Assembly: GCA_964017145.1 (NCBI GenBank)
Contig: OZ024849.1
Span: 1,612,001-1,676,000 of the forward strand
Direction: 5' to 3'
DNA: 64,000 nt
DNA from: Agrocybe praecox
Lineage: Eukaryota > Basidiomycota > Agaricomycetes > Agaricales > Agrocybaceae
Shown piece by piece: positions 24,549 to 38,091 of the stretch. A model generated the notes under the pieces. The model was not told the origin of the DNA. It was given only the letters and a program-made list of their open reading frames with translations, and searched no databases. Both the position numbers and the translations under genes were made by a program. Numbering within the stretch: the first letter of the stretch is position 1; each line of letters starts with the position of its first letter.

Positions 24549-26706
24549 ATGCACATTCGTACTGGAGAACGTTTACCGGTATTGTCTGAAGAAGAAGGTT
24601 CAATCGAAATGGAACGGTCAAGGTCAAGGTCAAGGTCGCGGGGACGGTCGTCGTCAAAGGGCCATCCTAGTCCCAGGTTTTCACCAACTTCATTGATTAT
24701 ACCAATAGCTATCATAGCCCGTCTTGCCCCTATGCTGCCGTCTACCACCAACTTTCGTATCATGCAACTCATGGCTTGCCGGATCTGGTATACCTTCAAC
24801 AGCCCTGGAGACATCCCACCGAGTGGTCCAATTCCAGATGAGCTTTGTACGACCGCGGCGGTTGATAAGTACTATGCGGTATTATCATCTGTATTGGCTA
24901 CTATGGACGGTATTGGCAGTAAGTTGAATTATTCTCGCGTCTTCCTATTTTCAAGGTTCGACTCTGATCGTAGTTGATAGCCGTGATAAGTTGCGGCGCG
25001 TATGCGTATTTCTCCTCAAGACTGGGCAGAAAGCCTGTTCTCGTGGCTGCCCTCCTAACTTCTGTACTCGCTCAACTCTTTGTCATGACTTCGCAACATG
25101 TTGTAAATTGGTTACAATTCGTGTTGTTTGGTGCATGGGTCATGTGTTCGATAATGGCTCAGCCTCCAGCGATAATGTACTTGATCAATATGTACATTGT
25201 CGATGTTTCTGATGCGGAAGCCAGGTGCTATACTCGTATTATCATGCTATACATCTCTAATAATAATTTACAGAACTGCAGCTTTGAGTAAAATTGCTGG
25301 ATGGACTGCATTGGGTGGGTGCCTTCTTCCCTCCTTAAGAAGAAAGAACCTCATTACTGTTCGCAGGTTCTGCCATTTCTCTTTCTTTGGGAGGGACGAT
25401 AACAGACAGGACGAACGATACAATAGCCGTGTATCTCGTCGCCGCAGCAGTGCTTCTCATCGCCTGCCTTTACGTCGTCTACTTGGTCCCCGAATCTTTC
25501 ACAGCAGCTCAGCGGGAAGCATTACGCAAAGAACGCGAGGAACGAAACCCTGACAATATCGAACGATCATGGTGGCAGAAGATCAAATTCTACCTTTCTG
25601 TGATCTTCGAACCGCTCAGGCAGCTCAAGCCGACATACAATCCAAATACCGGCAAGAAGAACATGCGTTTGGTTTATTGCGCTATCCACATTTTCATCGT
25701 TACTGCAGCAGATGGCTATGCCGTGCTCTCCATGATTTTGTATTTTACCACTCAATATCATTACACTCCTGCAGAGGTATTTGGTGTCATTTTCTGCATT
25801 TGGGGAGCAGATTTGCTGATACCCCGATCCTTAACTTTGCAGACTGGATACGTGCTTACAACTCTCAACTTGTCCGGTATGATTATGCTCACTGGTTGCA
25901 TACCGTTGATTGTTCGCTTCCTTCGCCCATTGTATGCGCGCAGCCAGCCTATAGCGCTTTCCCAGAGCGAAGAAGAGGTGCCCTTGAATAGCGAGACTCA
26001 GTCGGTGTCGTTTACACAAGCCGACGTGGTATCAGAGGTCTCTGACCATCTCGACACTCACGTTACTATTGGATCGTGGACCGTCGAATCTCTTGCCTAT
26101 ATTGCGGTTGGGACCACCACGACTCTATTTTCTCAATTAGCATGTCCGTGCAGTTTATCTTAACTCTGAATTTTTTCTTTCTGATTTCTCTACTCTTCTA
26201 GCGGTGGCTTCTATTGGACTCGGTGCAGGGCGCACACCAGTGTTTCGTAGCTTGGTCGCCGCTTCAGTAGATCCCTTAAAACAAGGTACGTGAATCCTAA
26301 TGGTTTTAAATTTTCTGCTTACCATACCCCTCCTAGGTGAAGCATTGGCTTCTATCGAGATGGTCTCAAGCTTGGGTTTGATCCTTTCGCCTATGTTAAT
26401 GGGAAGCATTGTCACCGCGTTCGTCTCCTCTCCTTTCGTTGATTTGTCCTTTCTAACGATGTTCTCTCACTTAGTACTATTACCACTGCGCCTCGAACAA
26501 TCTTCTACGTCCATGCCGTAAGTTTCTGTCCATATTCAAGTAATGTAATATAATAACGAACGATCCTTGGGCGTTTATTTCCACAGATCATCAGTATTCT
26601 TGGCGCCTCTGTGCTATTTTTAGTCAAGGACTCCGACCGATTTCAAAAACATGAACATCATCCGATAGTATTAGATGATGATGATGATGCTCAGGAAACT
26701 CTTTAA
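24549..26706 (+). CDS. Major facilitator superfamily (MFS) transporter
   Basis: The start is MHIRTGERLPVLSEEEGSIE at 24549. An Arg-Ser repeat (MERSRSRSRSRGRSSSKG) follows, then helix 1 (LIIPIAIIARLAPMLPSTTN). The loop between helices 2 and 3 has the MFS-type motif FSSRLGRKPVLVAALL, and more helices follow (QFVLFGAWVMCSIMAQPPAI; AVYLVAAAVLLIACLYVVYL). A central loop separates the halves, and the second half contains VTAADGYAVLSMILYFTT and an intron between TPAE and TGYVLTT. The tail after the last intron is VKDSDRFQKHEHHPIVLDDD and ends QETL. The structure is like TetA-type fungal MFS permeases of the plasma or vacuolar membrane; the substrate is unknown. The RS repeat derives from an AAGGTC-type microsatellite near 24,615 and may be phosphorylated. 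Confidence 0.85.
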
Positions 26707-26879
26707 CTTTATCTTGTGAGCTTATGTGGAGCTTTCTTAGTTTCTTGTGAATCGATATATCTTGTGCTTTAATAACATAGAATAAATACCATGCTGTTTT
26801 GCTTTTTGTTGTCTTCAATGCTATATGATTGGGATCTTCGGTTTTCTTGCTCACCGGGTAAGGGTGATTATTTGCATGG

Positions 26880-27172
26880 TGCTCATGTGTGACATACCAC
26901 TTATACACTTTCTAGACACTTTTGACAATGGGCCTACAAGCAGGTAATATGTGGACTGATCTTTGTTTTTCATAGTTTGATTCAAGTTGATCGAAGTTAT
27001 ACTCGCCATGATCCTTGAGTACATCTTCTTCCGCACATACCCTCCTCCTCTTTCCCTTTGTGGTGCATCGATGATAATCACCTCTGCTCTTTACGTTGGT
27101 GTACGTGCCAATTACAGATGTAATGGATTATTGAATATTCACCTTCAAGTTGCAATGACCTTCGCCTCATAG
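26880..27172 (+). pseudogene. Decayed 3' fragment of a DMT/EamA-type transporter
   Basis: A short frame (about 26,980-27,172) reads VILAMILEYIFFRTYPPPLS then LCGASMIITSALYV. This looks like the last two helices of a drug/metabolite transporter of the EamA group as seen in agaricomycetes. No upstream exons are found: the DNA before it is the 3' flank of the MFS gene. It is most likely a relic of a once larger gene. The call rests on pattern memory only. Confidence 0.42.
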
Positions 27173-27430
27173 CTTAGCAAACCAGCAGATGAAACCATTA
27201 CCCCGATAATGTTTGTTGAGAACTTAGATGGCAGAGAATTATTACAGTCGACATAACTTGAAAGTGTGAGAATTTGTCCTCGACTGTATGGATCGTGCCA
27301 ATGTAAATTTGATGTAAATTGTGTAAATTCCAAGGAATCCCGCGAGTAAAGTCAGTGGGTTATCTCGGGCCGGCTTCGCGCGACTTGGCTGTTGTCCAAT
27401 CGTTAATCAAAATCCATCTTATCTTACGAC

Positions 27431-29177
27431 ATGTCGGACGGCTTCTACTACCAACTAGGTGGATTCAAGGGCCAAATTAGAGCGTATGGGTACGACGACA
27501 AAGAGTTAGCGTTGGCAGTTGCTGGACCCTCCTCACCTCTTTGCGAAAATGGACGTGTCGAGCTTGTATTAGGTCATTTTGCCTTCATCGAGGGATCACA
27601 ATTTTTGAAGTTAACTGATTATATTTACTAGGAATAAAAAGATCCGGGTCATCCCATCTTTTAGTGCACTCGACTCAAATAATTAAGCTTCACTCTGGTG
27701 TAAGGCGTCCAGAAGGGCGTCCACTGCACTTGATTCACTTTGAATCCCTATCCCCCATCCATTTTTATTCCGATGATGAACTCTTAAAAAAGCTATCGAG
27801 TTTGAAGCCAGGCAAGAAGAGTGATGGTCGAGATACTAGTCAGGCCAATAAAGCATATTCTGAAGACCACGAAATTCTGTACCGTGGAGTATACGAACAT
27901 GGAAGGTGAGTTTTGAGGTACTTGTCGAAAATTATTTTACAATTGACAAACCTCGCAAGAGTGGTGTATTCTTTATTAAACAATCTAATAAATCCGACTT
28001 TGTTTGGTGTAAACAACTCATCGTGGCAGCAAAAGCTTTGTATCAAAGCGCTGGTATTCAACATAAAATCCGTCGACGACCGAAAGTATGACGAAAAAAT
28101 CAGAAATCCATTTGCCCTAGATGTTGGTATTTGTGACGGACTCATCCCCTCCTTTGAGCCCAATTTTTCTACGGCGAAACATTTGATATATGAGCGGTGG
28201 CGAGCACTGGGAGGGGGCAGGGGTAGACCGCGAAAAGTGAGTTATACCACCATCATTATCTTTCCAGTACATGTTTTCAACATTTTTCAGCCCTTTCAAT
28301 ATGGACCGTCACGAATTTGTACTGATGATGAAGTATCAACGGCTATACAGGCGGTGTTTAAAAACCACCAAGGACCTACTGATAATCCCATGGTACTTCT
28401 CATATTCAATGAGGAGCTATCTAAGAACTATTTACGAAATCTTGGCGTGAACATGCAAGGATGGCGCGATGGACTTCGGGAGTTACTCATTAAAGAAGAT
28501 GCAAGTAATTACATGATTCTTAGTTCCTTTTACTGATATTTGATTTATTGTAGGGTCGCCCTGCTCATCGCAATGAAGTACCCCAAGCATCGTCTTCCAC
28601 TCGCGACCCAAGACTCAACAGGTATGATCCTCGGGCTCGTTCCCCTCGTCGAGAACAATCGGACTTTCAGTCGAATCGCAAACGGTCTCCAGATGAGAGA
28701 CCATCCCCAGAGAACCCGCTCTATCCTCCTGTCTTTGTTGTGGATGTCAAGCAGCTTTATTCCGAGCTAATGAATACAGACACGCACCATTTTCGTCATA
28801 TTTCTGATATTGCACGCGCATTGAAATTGCCAACACCCGATGGAATGTGCGCCGGGCATGAGGCTGCGTAAGTGCCTGCACATTACAACCAAATTCTGAT
28901 AATTTTTTGATGAAAGTGCATCATTCAATTTAGATTGGCTCTCAATATTTGGAAGTACATGATTAGCAATGGTCCTATCGATGAACAGCGTCAAATTTTA
29001 CAGGTCGAGCCTACCGAAGCCCAAGAACCAGCACCAGCCGAAGCGATGGATGACGATGACGATGACGAACAGGATCCAAACGATATACTTGAAGCCCCGC
29101 AACTCGAAAAACAGTCTCATTATGGCAATATCCTTGAAGACGGGTCAGATTACGGTGGAAGCGACGACTCTGACTGA
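27431..29177 (+). CDS. Hypothetical protein with probable RNase H-like (DEDD-exonuclease-like) fold
   Basis: Exons join in frame from MSDGFYYQLGGFKGQIRAYG through an intron at 27,560-27,631 and a 54 nt intron at about 27,907-27,960. They continue VVYSLLNNLINPTLFGVNNS and ALVFNIKSVDD. A block with FALDVGICDG, PMVLLIFNEELSKNYLRNLG, FVVDVKQLYSEL and MCAGHEAALALNIWKYM has the order and spacing of RNase H-like domains such as the Gfd2/YDR514C group. An intron at 28501-28553 seems to have a GC donor. The linker is Arg/Ser/Pro-rich and the tail acidic. Positions expected to carry catalytic acids read FNIKS and GHEA, so activity is doubtful. The gene itself is well supported; the fold is inference. 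Confidence 0.6.
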
Positions 29178-29576
29178 CTGGTTCTAGCGAAATTGTCCAG
29201 TTTTCACCGTAGTTCGTCCTGCCCTGTTCCATCCATACCACAATCACTCAAAGTCACAGTAGATGTTTGTCTGTAGAGGCTGCGATATAATCTCATTGTT
29301 ACCGCGTGTTTCTTGTTCTGTGCCTGGGCTGTGAACACAATAGTAAGATTAAAAAAAGACGAGTGAAGCCGAGAACGGCGAGTGGCTGTGGCTCTTGCGG
29401 GAACAACGATGATGGATTGCTGTCTTTTGCACCGGCACACGTCAATAACCATCATGCTTCCTGCAATGGATCAAACCAGCACTGGTAGCGTCCCACCCGT
29501 CTCACGACTATACTTAACTGTTACGACCATCTCCTCTCCCAAGACAGACTAAGTTGTGCGTTCCCCAAGCCCAGCC
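29178..29576. other. Intergenic region, 399 bp
   Basis: 3' flank of the RNase H-like gene and promoter of the DUF3433 gene. No other feature was recognised. Confidence 0.4.
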
Positions 29577-32473
29577 ATGTCCGACCACAGGCACACGGTC
29601 GTTTTCAAGAGGGCGACTTCGGAAGACACGATGCACGATGGAGAATCGCAAGACCGCTTTAGCGGCAGCACGCTGGCTACAACAAGATTCAGCCAGTCTA
29701 CGCATTTGATCCCAACTCCTGGGACTCAGGGGAAGGCCCTGAAGCGCTTCGTACGTGCTTTCCAGTGGGCGCAAACCAATTGATAGAACTCACGATAATC
29801 GTTGATCACAGGAACCTCTTATAATGACCCTGCCATTTGTGATAGGAACCCCTTTGCTTATCTTGTTACTTGGAATCGCGCTGGAAATCGCGACATTCTT
29901 ATCAGGGAGAAATAACAACAGTGGTATGTATAATGATCATTCTATGGTTTTTCTCTCTATGATCTGCGAGTTGAACTAAGCGCTGGACACTTCTCTAGGG
30001 TTCAGAGTACCGCAAAATAATGTCTTCAACGTGTTCGGTGACGTCTCGGCTCAGTTCCTTGCGGTATGTGTCCAGTGATGTTTGCTGCGGTTGCTCTCGT
30101 TGATTGACACCTCCGGGCAGTCGTTCATCCCAACTCTGTGAGTAGCCTTTTCTGGTCATAGCCCTATCAGTACCTAAATTTGGTTCTGCAGTATCATACT
30201 CCCAAATGCATTCGCCTGGAGAGAATTGGATTGGAACATTAGATGGTACCAAGTAAGCAGCAACAACTTTATGATTCTGTAAGACCCTTCAACTGAACAT
30301 TTTGCAGCCCTATATTGTTCTTCAGAAAGGAAATGCGAAGGCGGAGGAAAGCTTGCTGTTGGACTACGTGAGAGAATATATTCGTTCATGAATGGCTTCT
30401 ATACTGAACTTCCATAATTCTTAGATTGCTTTAGGGTGCCTTTTTCTTCCTTTTTATTGATATGACCCCAAGTCGCTGATACGGATTATACAGGCCATGG
30501 CTCGCCTTATTTCGTGCAATGGCATACAAGCACAGGATTGTTTTTTGGTCGTCTTTCACTGCTGTGATTACGTACGGTTTCCAACCGTTAGGTAAGGGAA
30601 AATACTGGAGAGTAGGTTTTGTTTGTGAAGCTCACACCACGTCTTACAGCGGGTTCAATCTTTCAAATTAGGCAGGGTCAACAGTCCGATAGTAAGCGCC
30701 TTGTATAACAACGTCTTATTTTCAGTATTTTGCTCACGAATCTGTACAGCCAGCCAAGTTACAAGCATCCAAAGCATCGGACTTCCACCAGGCGTTGCGC
30801 AGTCAGACCTAAATGCATTCATAGCTGCCGCAGGATATGTCGATGCATCTGTCTTATTCGGTCTTCCAGACCCACCATTTGTCCAAAAGGGATGGGCGAC
30901 AGCAGAAGTCATTGTAGGTGATCCCCCTAAATTTACTGTGGACTGCTGCTAAGTTTGGCTCACCCTAGTTTCCTGCGCAACCTTTCCTAAATGGCACAAT
31001 GAGCGTCACGACTTCAGGGATTCAAAGCACTGCGAACTGTTCAAATCCTTCAGAAACTCCCAACCTTACTCCGATCGGGACAAGTTTGAACCTTACCTCC
31101 AAGTCTGTAGAGGGCTGTACGGGCAATACGACATTTGATCCTACTGTAAGTATAGAAACTGTTAGCGAAAGATATGACTGTTAACGCCGGTGTACATCTG
31201 TAGGTAGCAACGTTACAGTACGGCGTCGTGGCCGTCCCGAACTGTCCCCCGAATGCACCGTCAGTGGATACTCAGTTCCAGCCTGTTATGTTTTGGTATG
31301 TCATATATTTTCTTTTCTGGGCCCTAGATCTTCCCTTTGAACTCTCTTTATGCAGGTTTTTCAGTACGAAGGCCGATAATACACAAGAAATCAAAACAGT
31401 GTTTTGCACGCCTAAAATCAGCGCCGCAGAAGTGGAGGTTTTTGCTAACCTGAACGACGGCTCAATAGTCAATGTTACACAAATAGGCGATTTCAAGCAA
31501 GATAACAATGTCACAGGCTTTGGGACACCATCGGGACAACCTGCCCCAGTGTTCAATGCGTATGTATCATTTTGATGCTTATGGGCTGTAGCAGCTTCTA
31601 ATCAATCAATTACAGGGTGGTTTTTGACGATTCCACCAATCCTTTCATACAAGCTCGTGTCCTTGCGACGAGATCCATTCTTTCTGGTGCTATATTTAAA
31701 GCTGCCCAACAGTTGCCGAACGGCCCCCAGTCGACATTTGACCTCGCAAATGGTTTCTTGGACCTTACTACTCCATATTATGTTAGTCTTACTAGTACGA
31801 CCACTAGCGAATCGTCACTGACCGTTCTACTAGACTCGGCAACTGTCCACAGCTGCAAAGTCGATCTATTTCGTGAACCAAAATACCACTTTACAGGCTG
31901 ATGTAGTGTCCCTAGTACCCCGTTTGGTCATTGAGTGCGTAGCTTCCTTGCAACTTTCATCCCTACTTCATTTTACTTACTTACTTGATCAGTCCTTTGC
32001 CTGCCCATGCCCTTGCCATTTTATGTATTTTCACCGGGATTATTGGCATCGTTCTACACATTCTCAATCGTCGACAACGCAAGAAATTGATACTCGCGAC
32101 AGCTCCAGGAAGCATTGCCTCTATCGTCGCATTAACGTCACGATCTGGATTTGGAGAATTACTTCTGCCGTACGACGATGAGCTGGCCCTAGAGAAGAAG
32201 TTGGATGGCATTCGGTTCAGACTTGATAGACGTACAGGCGCTATCCTTGCTGATGAGTGTGAGCCGGAAAGATTGGGAATGAATAGGGATGATGCGATGC
32301 TTTCGTTGCTGGGTAAAAACCCTGGAGATCCAATATCGGCGACCGAGCATTCTTCATCGCATCTCGCGTATCAGGCTGCAGTGGGGACTATTTCCTGGGG
32401 ACGTTCATGGGAGCCAGCGACTAGTTCAGGACCTGTAACGCCGCTGCCTTCAAAGACTGAGTATATACCATAG
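29577..32473 (+). CDS. DUF3433-family polytopic membrane protein
   Basis: The start is MSDHRHTVVFKRATSEDTMH. Helices appear in the order LIMTLPFVIGTPLLILLLGI, FLASFIPTLFIIPNAFAW and FWSSFTAVITYGFQPLAGSI. Then comes a long, probably extracellular loop rich in N-x-S/T sites and paired Cys (30,760-31,900). A last helix (ALAILCIFTGIIGIVLHILN) is followed by a basic RRQRKK and the conserved cytosolic block IASIVALTSRSGFGELLLPY then LDGIRFRLDRRTGAILADE, typical of DUF3433 proteins of basidiomycetes. The stop is TAG at 32471-32473. Function is unknown for the family; the topology suggests a cell-surface or vacuolar membrane protein with a large glycosylated domain. Confidence 0.78.
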
Positions 32474-33594
32474 GTAATCTTGGTATCGGACTCGATTTCA
32501 CGTCTCTTCTGCAATTTTTCTTTTGTCGCATCTTCAAGCTTATTACAATCACGCTATCGGACATTTTCACACTATTTTACTGTAGTCACCTGTAGGACTA
32601 GTAGTTCCTTTCTTTTCTCTCCTGCATTCTCTGGGACAGTTCTAGTAGGTAGTTGCCTGTGCTTACGGTACATGCATAGCATCCTGATGCTATGTTACGA
32701 TTTATTTCCCTGCAGGCACTGTAGACTCACTGCAGTGCTTTGCAGGTAAAAATATGGGAACCGTGTGAACTTTTCGGGCTATGCTTTGCGGCTTGCTACG
32801 TCAGCAAGTACACATGTCTGATCTTACTGATATCCGTCCATGGTACCGACGCTCTGAATTTTCCGTTGCCCGAGGAGCCTTCGCCGTCTATTATTTCCAA
32901 TTCCAATGGAATACTTATTATAGTACATGCATGTTTTGATTTGGAAATTCGACAAAACCGCTAACAATTTCTATGCCGCGGCGCGTTCAAGGATTGATAT
33001 TTTCGACTCTTGTTCTACTCCGACGTACCTTGGGGAGCATCTAACCAAACTTTGGCCAAACTACTTCTTTCCTGATGGAAATTGGCCTCTGAACACGCAT
33101 CAACTTACCAGAACTGTCGCAAAAGACTTGGACTTTGTGTGTGGGGAAATTGACATTGTCGATTTTTCAATTAACTCTCCCATGGAACGGCACCCTCTGA
33201 CGAAACCCCCCATATATATTTTCTCTCTCTGCTCAAGGCTGACCGAATGTCGTCTCAGTGATGCTCCACTCTGGAGGGAATGAGCTCTACGGCACAGGAA
33301 CGACCCACATGCATCATACAGCAAGTTTGACTGGAAAAGTCTTCGGACGAGTAATTTATGACCTCTATTCGGTTTAGACTGGTTTTACATCTGTTCCGTT
33401 TGTCCAAGATTTCTCAGGAATGTCAATAATTGCCAAATTAACGCCCTCCGCTCCCTGTTGTCGGCCTCCGTCTGTTGTAATTGTGATGACTAGCGTTCCA
33501 AATGGCAAATGCAGAAGATTGACAGAATGCCGCACATGCACTTCTGGCTGTCGTCTGGGCAATTTATCTTTGCGCGATTAAAGTGGTTGAAAGT
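32474..33594. other. 1.1 kb intergenic region before the first hydrophobin
   Basis: The longest frame here (32,927-33,283, plus strand) encodes 118 residues but shows no recognisable domain and no clear splice partners, so I do not call it a gene. The right part is the hydrophobin promoter. Confidence 0.4.
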
Positions 33595-33602
33595 TATAAA
33601 AG
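33595..33602 (+). promoter_or_regulatory. TATA box of hydrophobin gene 1
   Basis: TATAAAAG followed by a G-run, 76 bases before the hydrophobin ATG. The other hydrophobin and the mini-peptide gene in this block carry the same octamer. Confidence 0.7.
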
Positions 33603-33677
33603 GGGGCAATGTTTTCCATTGCTAAGCTCGGACAAGAAATTCATCCCTCGAAAACCTTACCAGTACGCTTTCACAAT

Positions 33678-34278
33678 ATGTTGTCTCGCATTGCCAGCTT
33701 GTTCTTCTTCATGACCGCTTTGTTTATGCTTGCGGCTGCCACTACTACCGTGACCACTACTGTTCGTAGTTGTCTATTATTCTCTGCAACGCCGTGACTA
33801 ACCTGAGGCTTTCATGCAGCCTCAGCCGACCTCGCTCCCTGCTAATCAATGCAATGCCGGGAACTTGCAATGCTGCAACGCCCTCGAACGCGTACGTGTG
33901 TTAATGCTTCGACGTGTTTTTTGATTGTAATCTGAACCTGTTTATTTATTGCAGTCTGACGGTAGCGTGGCCGGCACTCTCCTCGGTCTTCTTGGCGTCG
34001 TTCTTCAGGGTGTCGAGGCGCTTATGTGAGTGTTCACTTGAAATCGAGGCCATCCAATTCAAAGTTTACGAACACGAAAACACAGTGGCATTACCTGTTC
34101 CCCCATCGACATCTTGGGTATCGGGCAGAACCAATGCCAGAGCCAGCCAGTGTGCTGCCAGAACAACAACTTCGTGCGTAGCAGGGTCCTTTTATAGATG
34201 TTTTCATTCTGATAATTCTACTTCATGTAGTCGGGTATCATTGCCATTGGTTGTGTCCCCATCAACATCAACCTCTAG
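33678..34278 (+). CDS. Class I hydrophobin, short form
   Basis: Five exons give about 121 residues. The signal peptide is [20 protein letters not shown], followed by a short Thr run (ATTTVTTT), then a hydrophobin domain of 82 residues with eight Cys in the class order: CN, QCC, ITC, QC, VCC, GC. Blocks such as [29 protein letters not shown] and GCVPININL match agaricomycete class I hydrophobins. Introns fall after VTTT, after ALER, within ALI and after NNNF; the last two positions are the same in the second hydrophobin at 38,092. The product is secreted and self-assembles into amphipathic rodlets on aerial hyphae. The stop is TAG at 34276-34278. Confidence 0.93.
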
Positions 34279-34792
34279 TTGCTTTACAAAACAATTGGTA
34301 TAAGCAAAATATGGTTCGACACGAGGCTAGCCCCATGTTTTTATACCATTACGTGACGGATTCAACTGTACAAACTAGCTATAAATGCGGAATTAAATTC
34401 GATGACTTATACCTAAGCCATGAGGTATCCTTGAGGCAGTAAGATTTACAAGTTTCGGAATCAATGGATCAATGTCTGCAACAGCATTTTCATGGGTACT
34501 TGAGGAAGATAATCAAAAAAAAATGTACAAGTTGGATGAGGGCAACATGAGCTCATATGTCTCCAAGAAAAAGGAAGAAAAGCCTCGTGGTTGATGAAAG
34601 ATTATCGTTGAGAAATGAAAGACCCCTGACCCCAAGATACGTATACGCACGCGCCACCCGGGGCATGAATCGGAGTTTAAAATTTTCAGTTCACCCTTTG
34701 CCCGCGCCATCTGGACATTTTCTTGTCTTCGTGTTCAAACCAGCTCCTGAACGACAATACCCTTTCTGAATCCCTTTCCCCTAATCCTTAAT
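34279..34792. other. Intergenic and upstream region of the beta-tubulin gene
   Basis: Hydrophobin 3' flank and beta-tubulin promoter. Only short chance frames are seen. The pyrimidine-rich end (34,765-34,790) fits a 5' leader. Confidence 0.45.
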
Positions 34793-34936
34793 GTAAGTTC
34801 CCTTATTCCTTTTATTTCCTGCTTTACTCTCTCTGTATTCGCGTTTTCTTAATACGCCCCCGCATCCTCATTATTGTCGCGTTCTTTTGTCGTACCACTT
34901 TCACGGTCCAGCTTTACTGACATTGTCGTGTTGCAG
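34793..34936 (+). other. Candidate 5' UTR intron of the beta-tubulin gene
   Basis: A GTAAGT donor at 34793 and a TTGCAG acceptor ending at 34936 bracket 144 pyrimidine-rich bases. Splicing would end one base before the beta-tubulin ATG. There is no coding content. RNA evidence is needed. Confidence 0.5.
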
Positions 34937-34937
34937 C

Positions 34938-36846
<1,909 letters not shown>

Positions 36847-37979
36847 AAATCTCGTCTCCCTTTTGTTTCCGTTTTACGTATACCTGCTTTCCTTTGTTTG
36901 CACCGCTTCACTTCACGCCCTTGATGATATTTTCCCTGCATTCTTTTAATCTCTTTTTGTGGATGATCATGTTTGACTAAAATGCAATGACTTTCATGAC
37001 TTTCTATTGGCCTGTTTCATTGGCATCGGAAGAATTCCCAGCGAATAAGCATTTAGTCAACAGCTGGCGGCGCTGGCAGGCATGAGAACGACAAAACTGT
37101 TGGGCCGTCCAATTGGTTGCAATGGTCAACCACGCACGTTAAGTCCACTGGCATCACCGTATGTTCGATCTCTACCGGAGTGCGTCATTCCTCGGTATAT
37201 TTGCGGCATTTAGGTTTTGGGTGTTTACGGGTTCAGACTGAATGGCCAGTTTGTTCATTACATTGAATCAGGCACCATGCAGTTGTAGGTCAACCCCGAA
37301 TGCTCTATTATGTACTATAACCCTGACCTCCAACGACAGTTCTTCTACGCCGCCATTGCTGGGGATGTTGCCTGAATTGTGGAGTGAGAAAGCAGAGCAA
37401 GAGTAAGCAGGCATTTTACATACGCGCAAGGTGAATACGCTTGTGCCCATGCTGTTTGATCCTTAGTTTCATTTTGACGGTCGACTTTACGGAATGGAAG
37501 GTTTTGCGTCATAATTCACTGAGCGATTCAACCTTGTTCGCATAACACATATTCCCAGAGGCCCAGAGAATGAATTCAACTGGCTTACAAACTCAATTTG
37601 CTTTCACGGTATGTCAAAACGTCCAGCTCTTGTTGATGACACTGATTGGACGGCTGACGGCTCACAGGAAATTCTCTTGTGCAAATTCAAACCTGTGTAG
37701 AACAAGTTAATTCGATTGGATCCCTGTTCGACACAGGATTGGCTCGGTCGTTCGTAATGCATTGCCTCTGGCTATGATTAACCCCAAAGACGCGGAGGAT
37801 TATCCCACCGTTCTGCCAAAAAATTATGGATGACGGCGACTAAATTGCTTCTGTGCAGATGCAAAGTTGCCCTAATCTTTGTTGTGCGATGCAATCTCCC
37901 GGCTCCGTTCATTGAGGATCCATTTTGCACACACACATGGCACACAAAACTATAAACTGGAATTGGGCTTACGGAGAAG
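36847..37979. other. 1.1 kb intergenic region before the second hydrophobin
   Basis: Beta-tubulin 3' UTR, then DNA without a recognisable gene on either strand. The short minus frames at 37,268-37,450 and 37,778-38,053 have no recognisable motif. Confidence 0.45.
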
Positions 37980-37987
37980 TATAAAAG
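37980..37987 (+). promoter_or_regulatory. TATA box of hydrophobin gene 2
   Basis: TATAAAAG (then GAC) lies 112 bases before the ATG, with a TC-rich leader between. Confidence 0.7.
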
Positions 37988-38091
37988 GACAGAGAAATCT
38001 TCCAATTTCTTCAGTCGAACAAAGGCCTCCTTCAGTTCAACCAATCCTCCCATTCAAGTACTTAACCGTTCAATCCTCTACTCCACCAACG

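Noticed and set aside
32927..33283. 118-codon plus-strand frame upstream of hydrophobin 1
   Set aside because: No recognisable domain, no intron partners, and it overlaps the expected promoter region.
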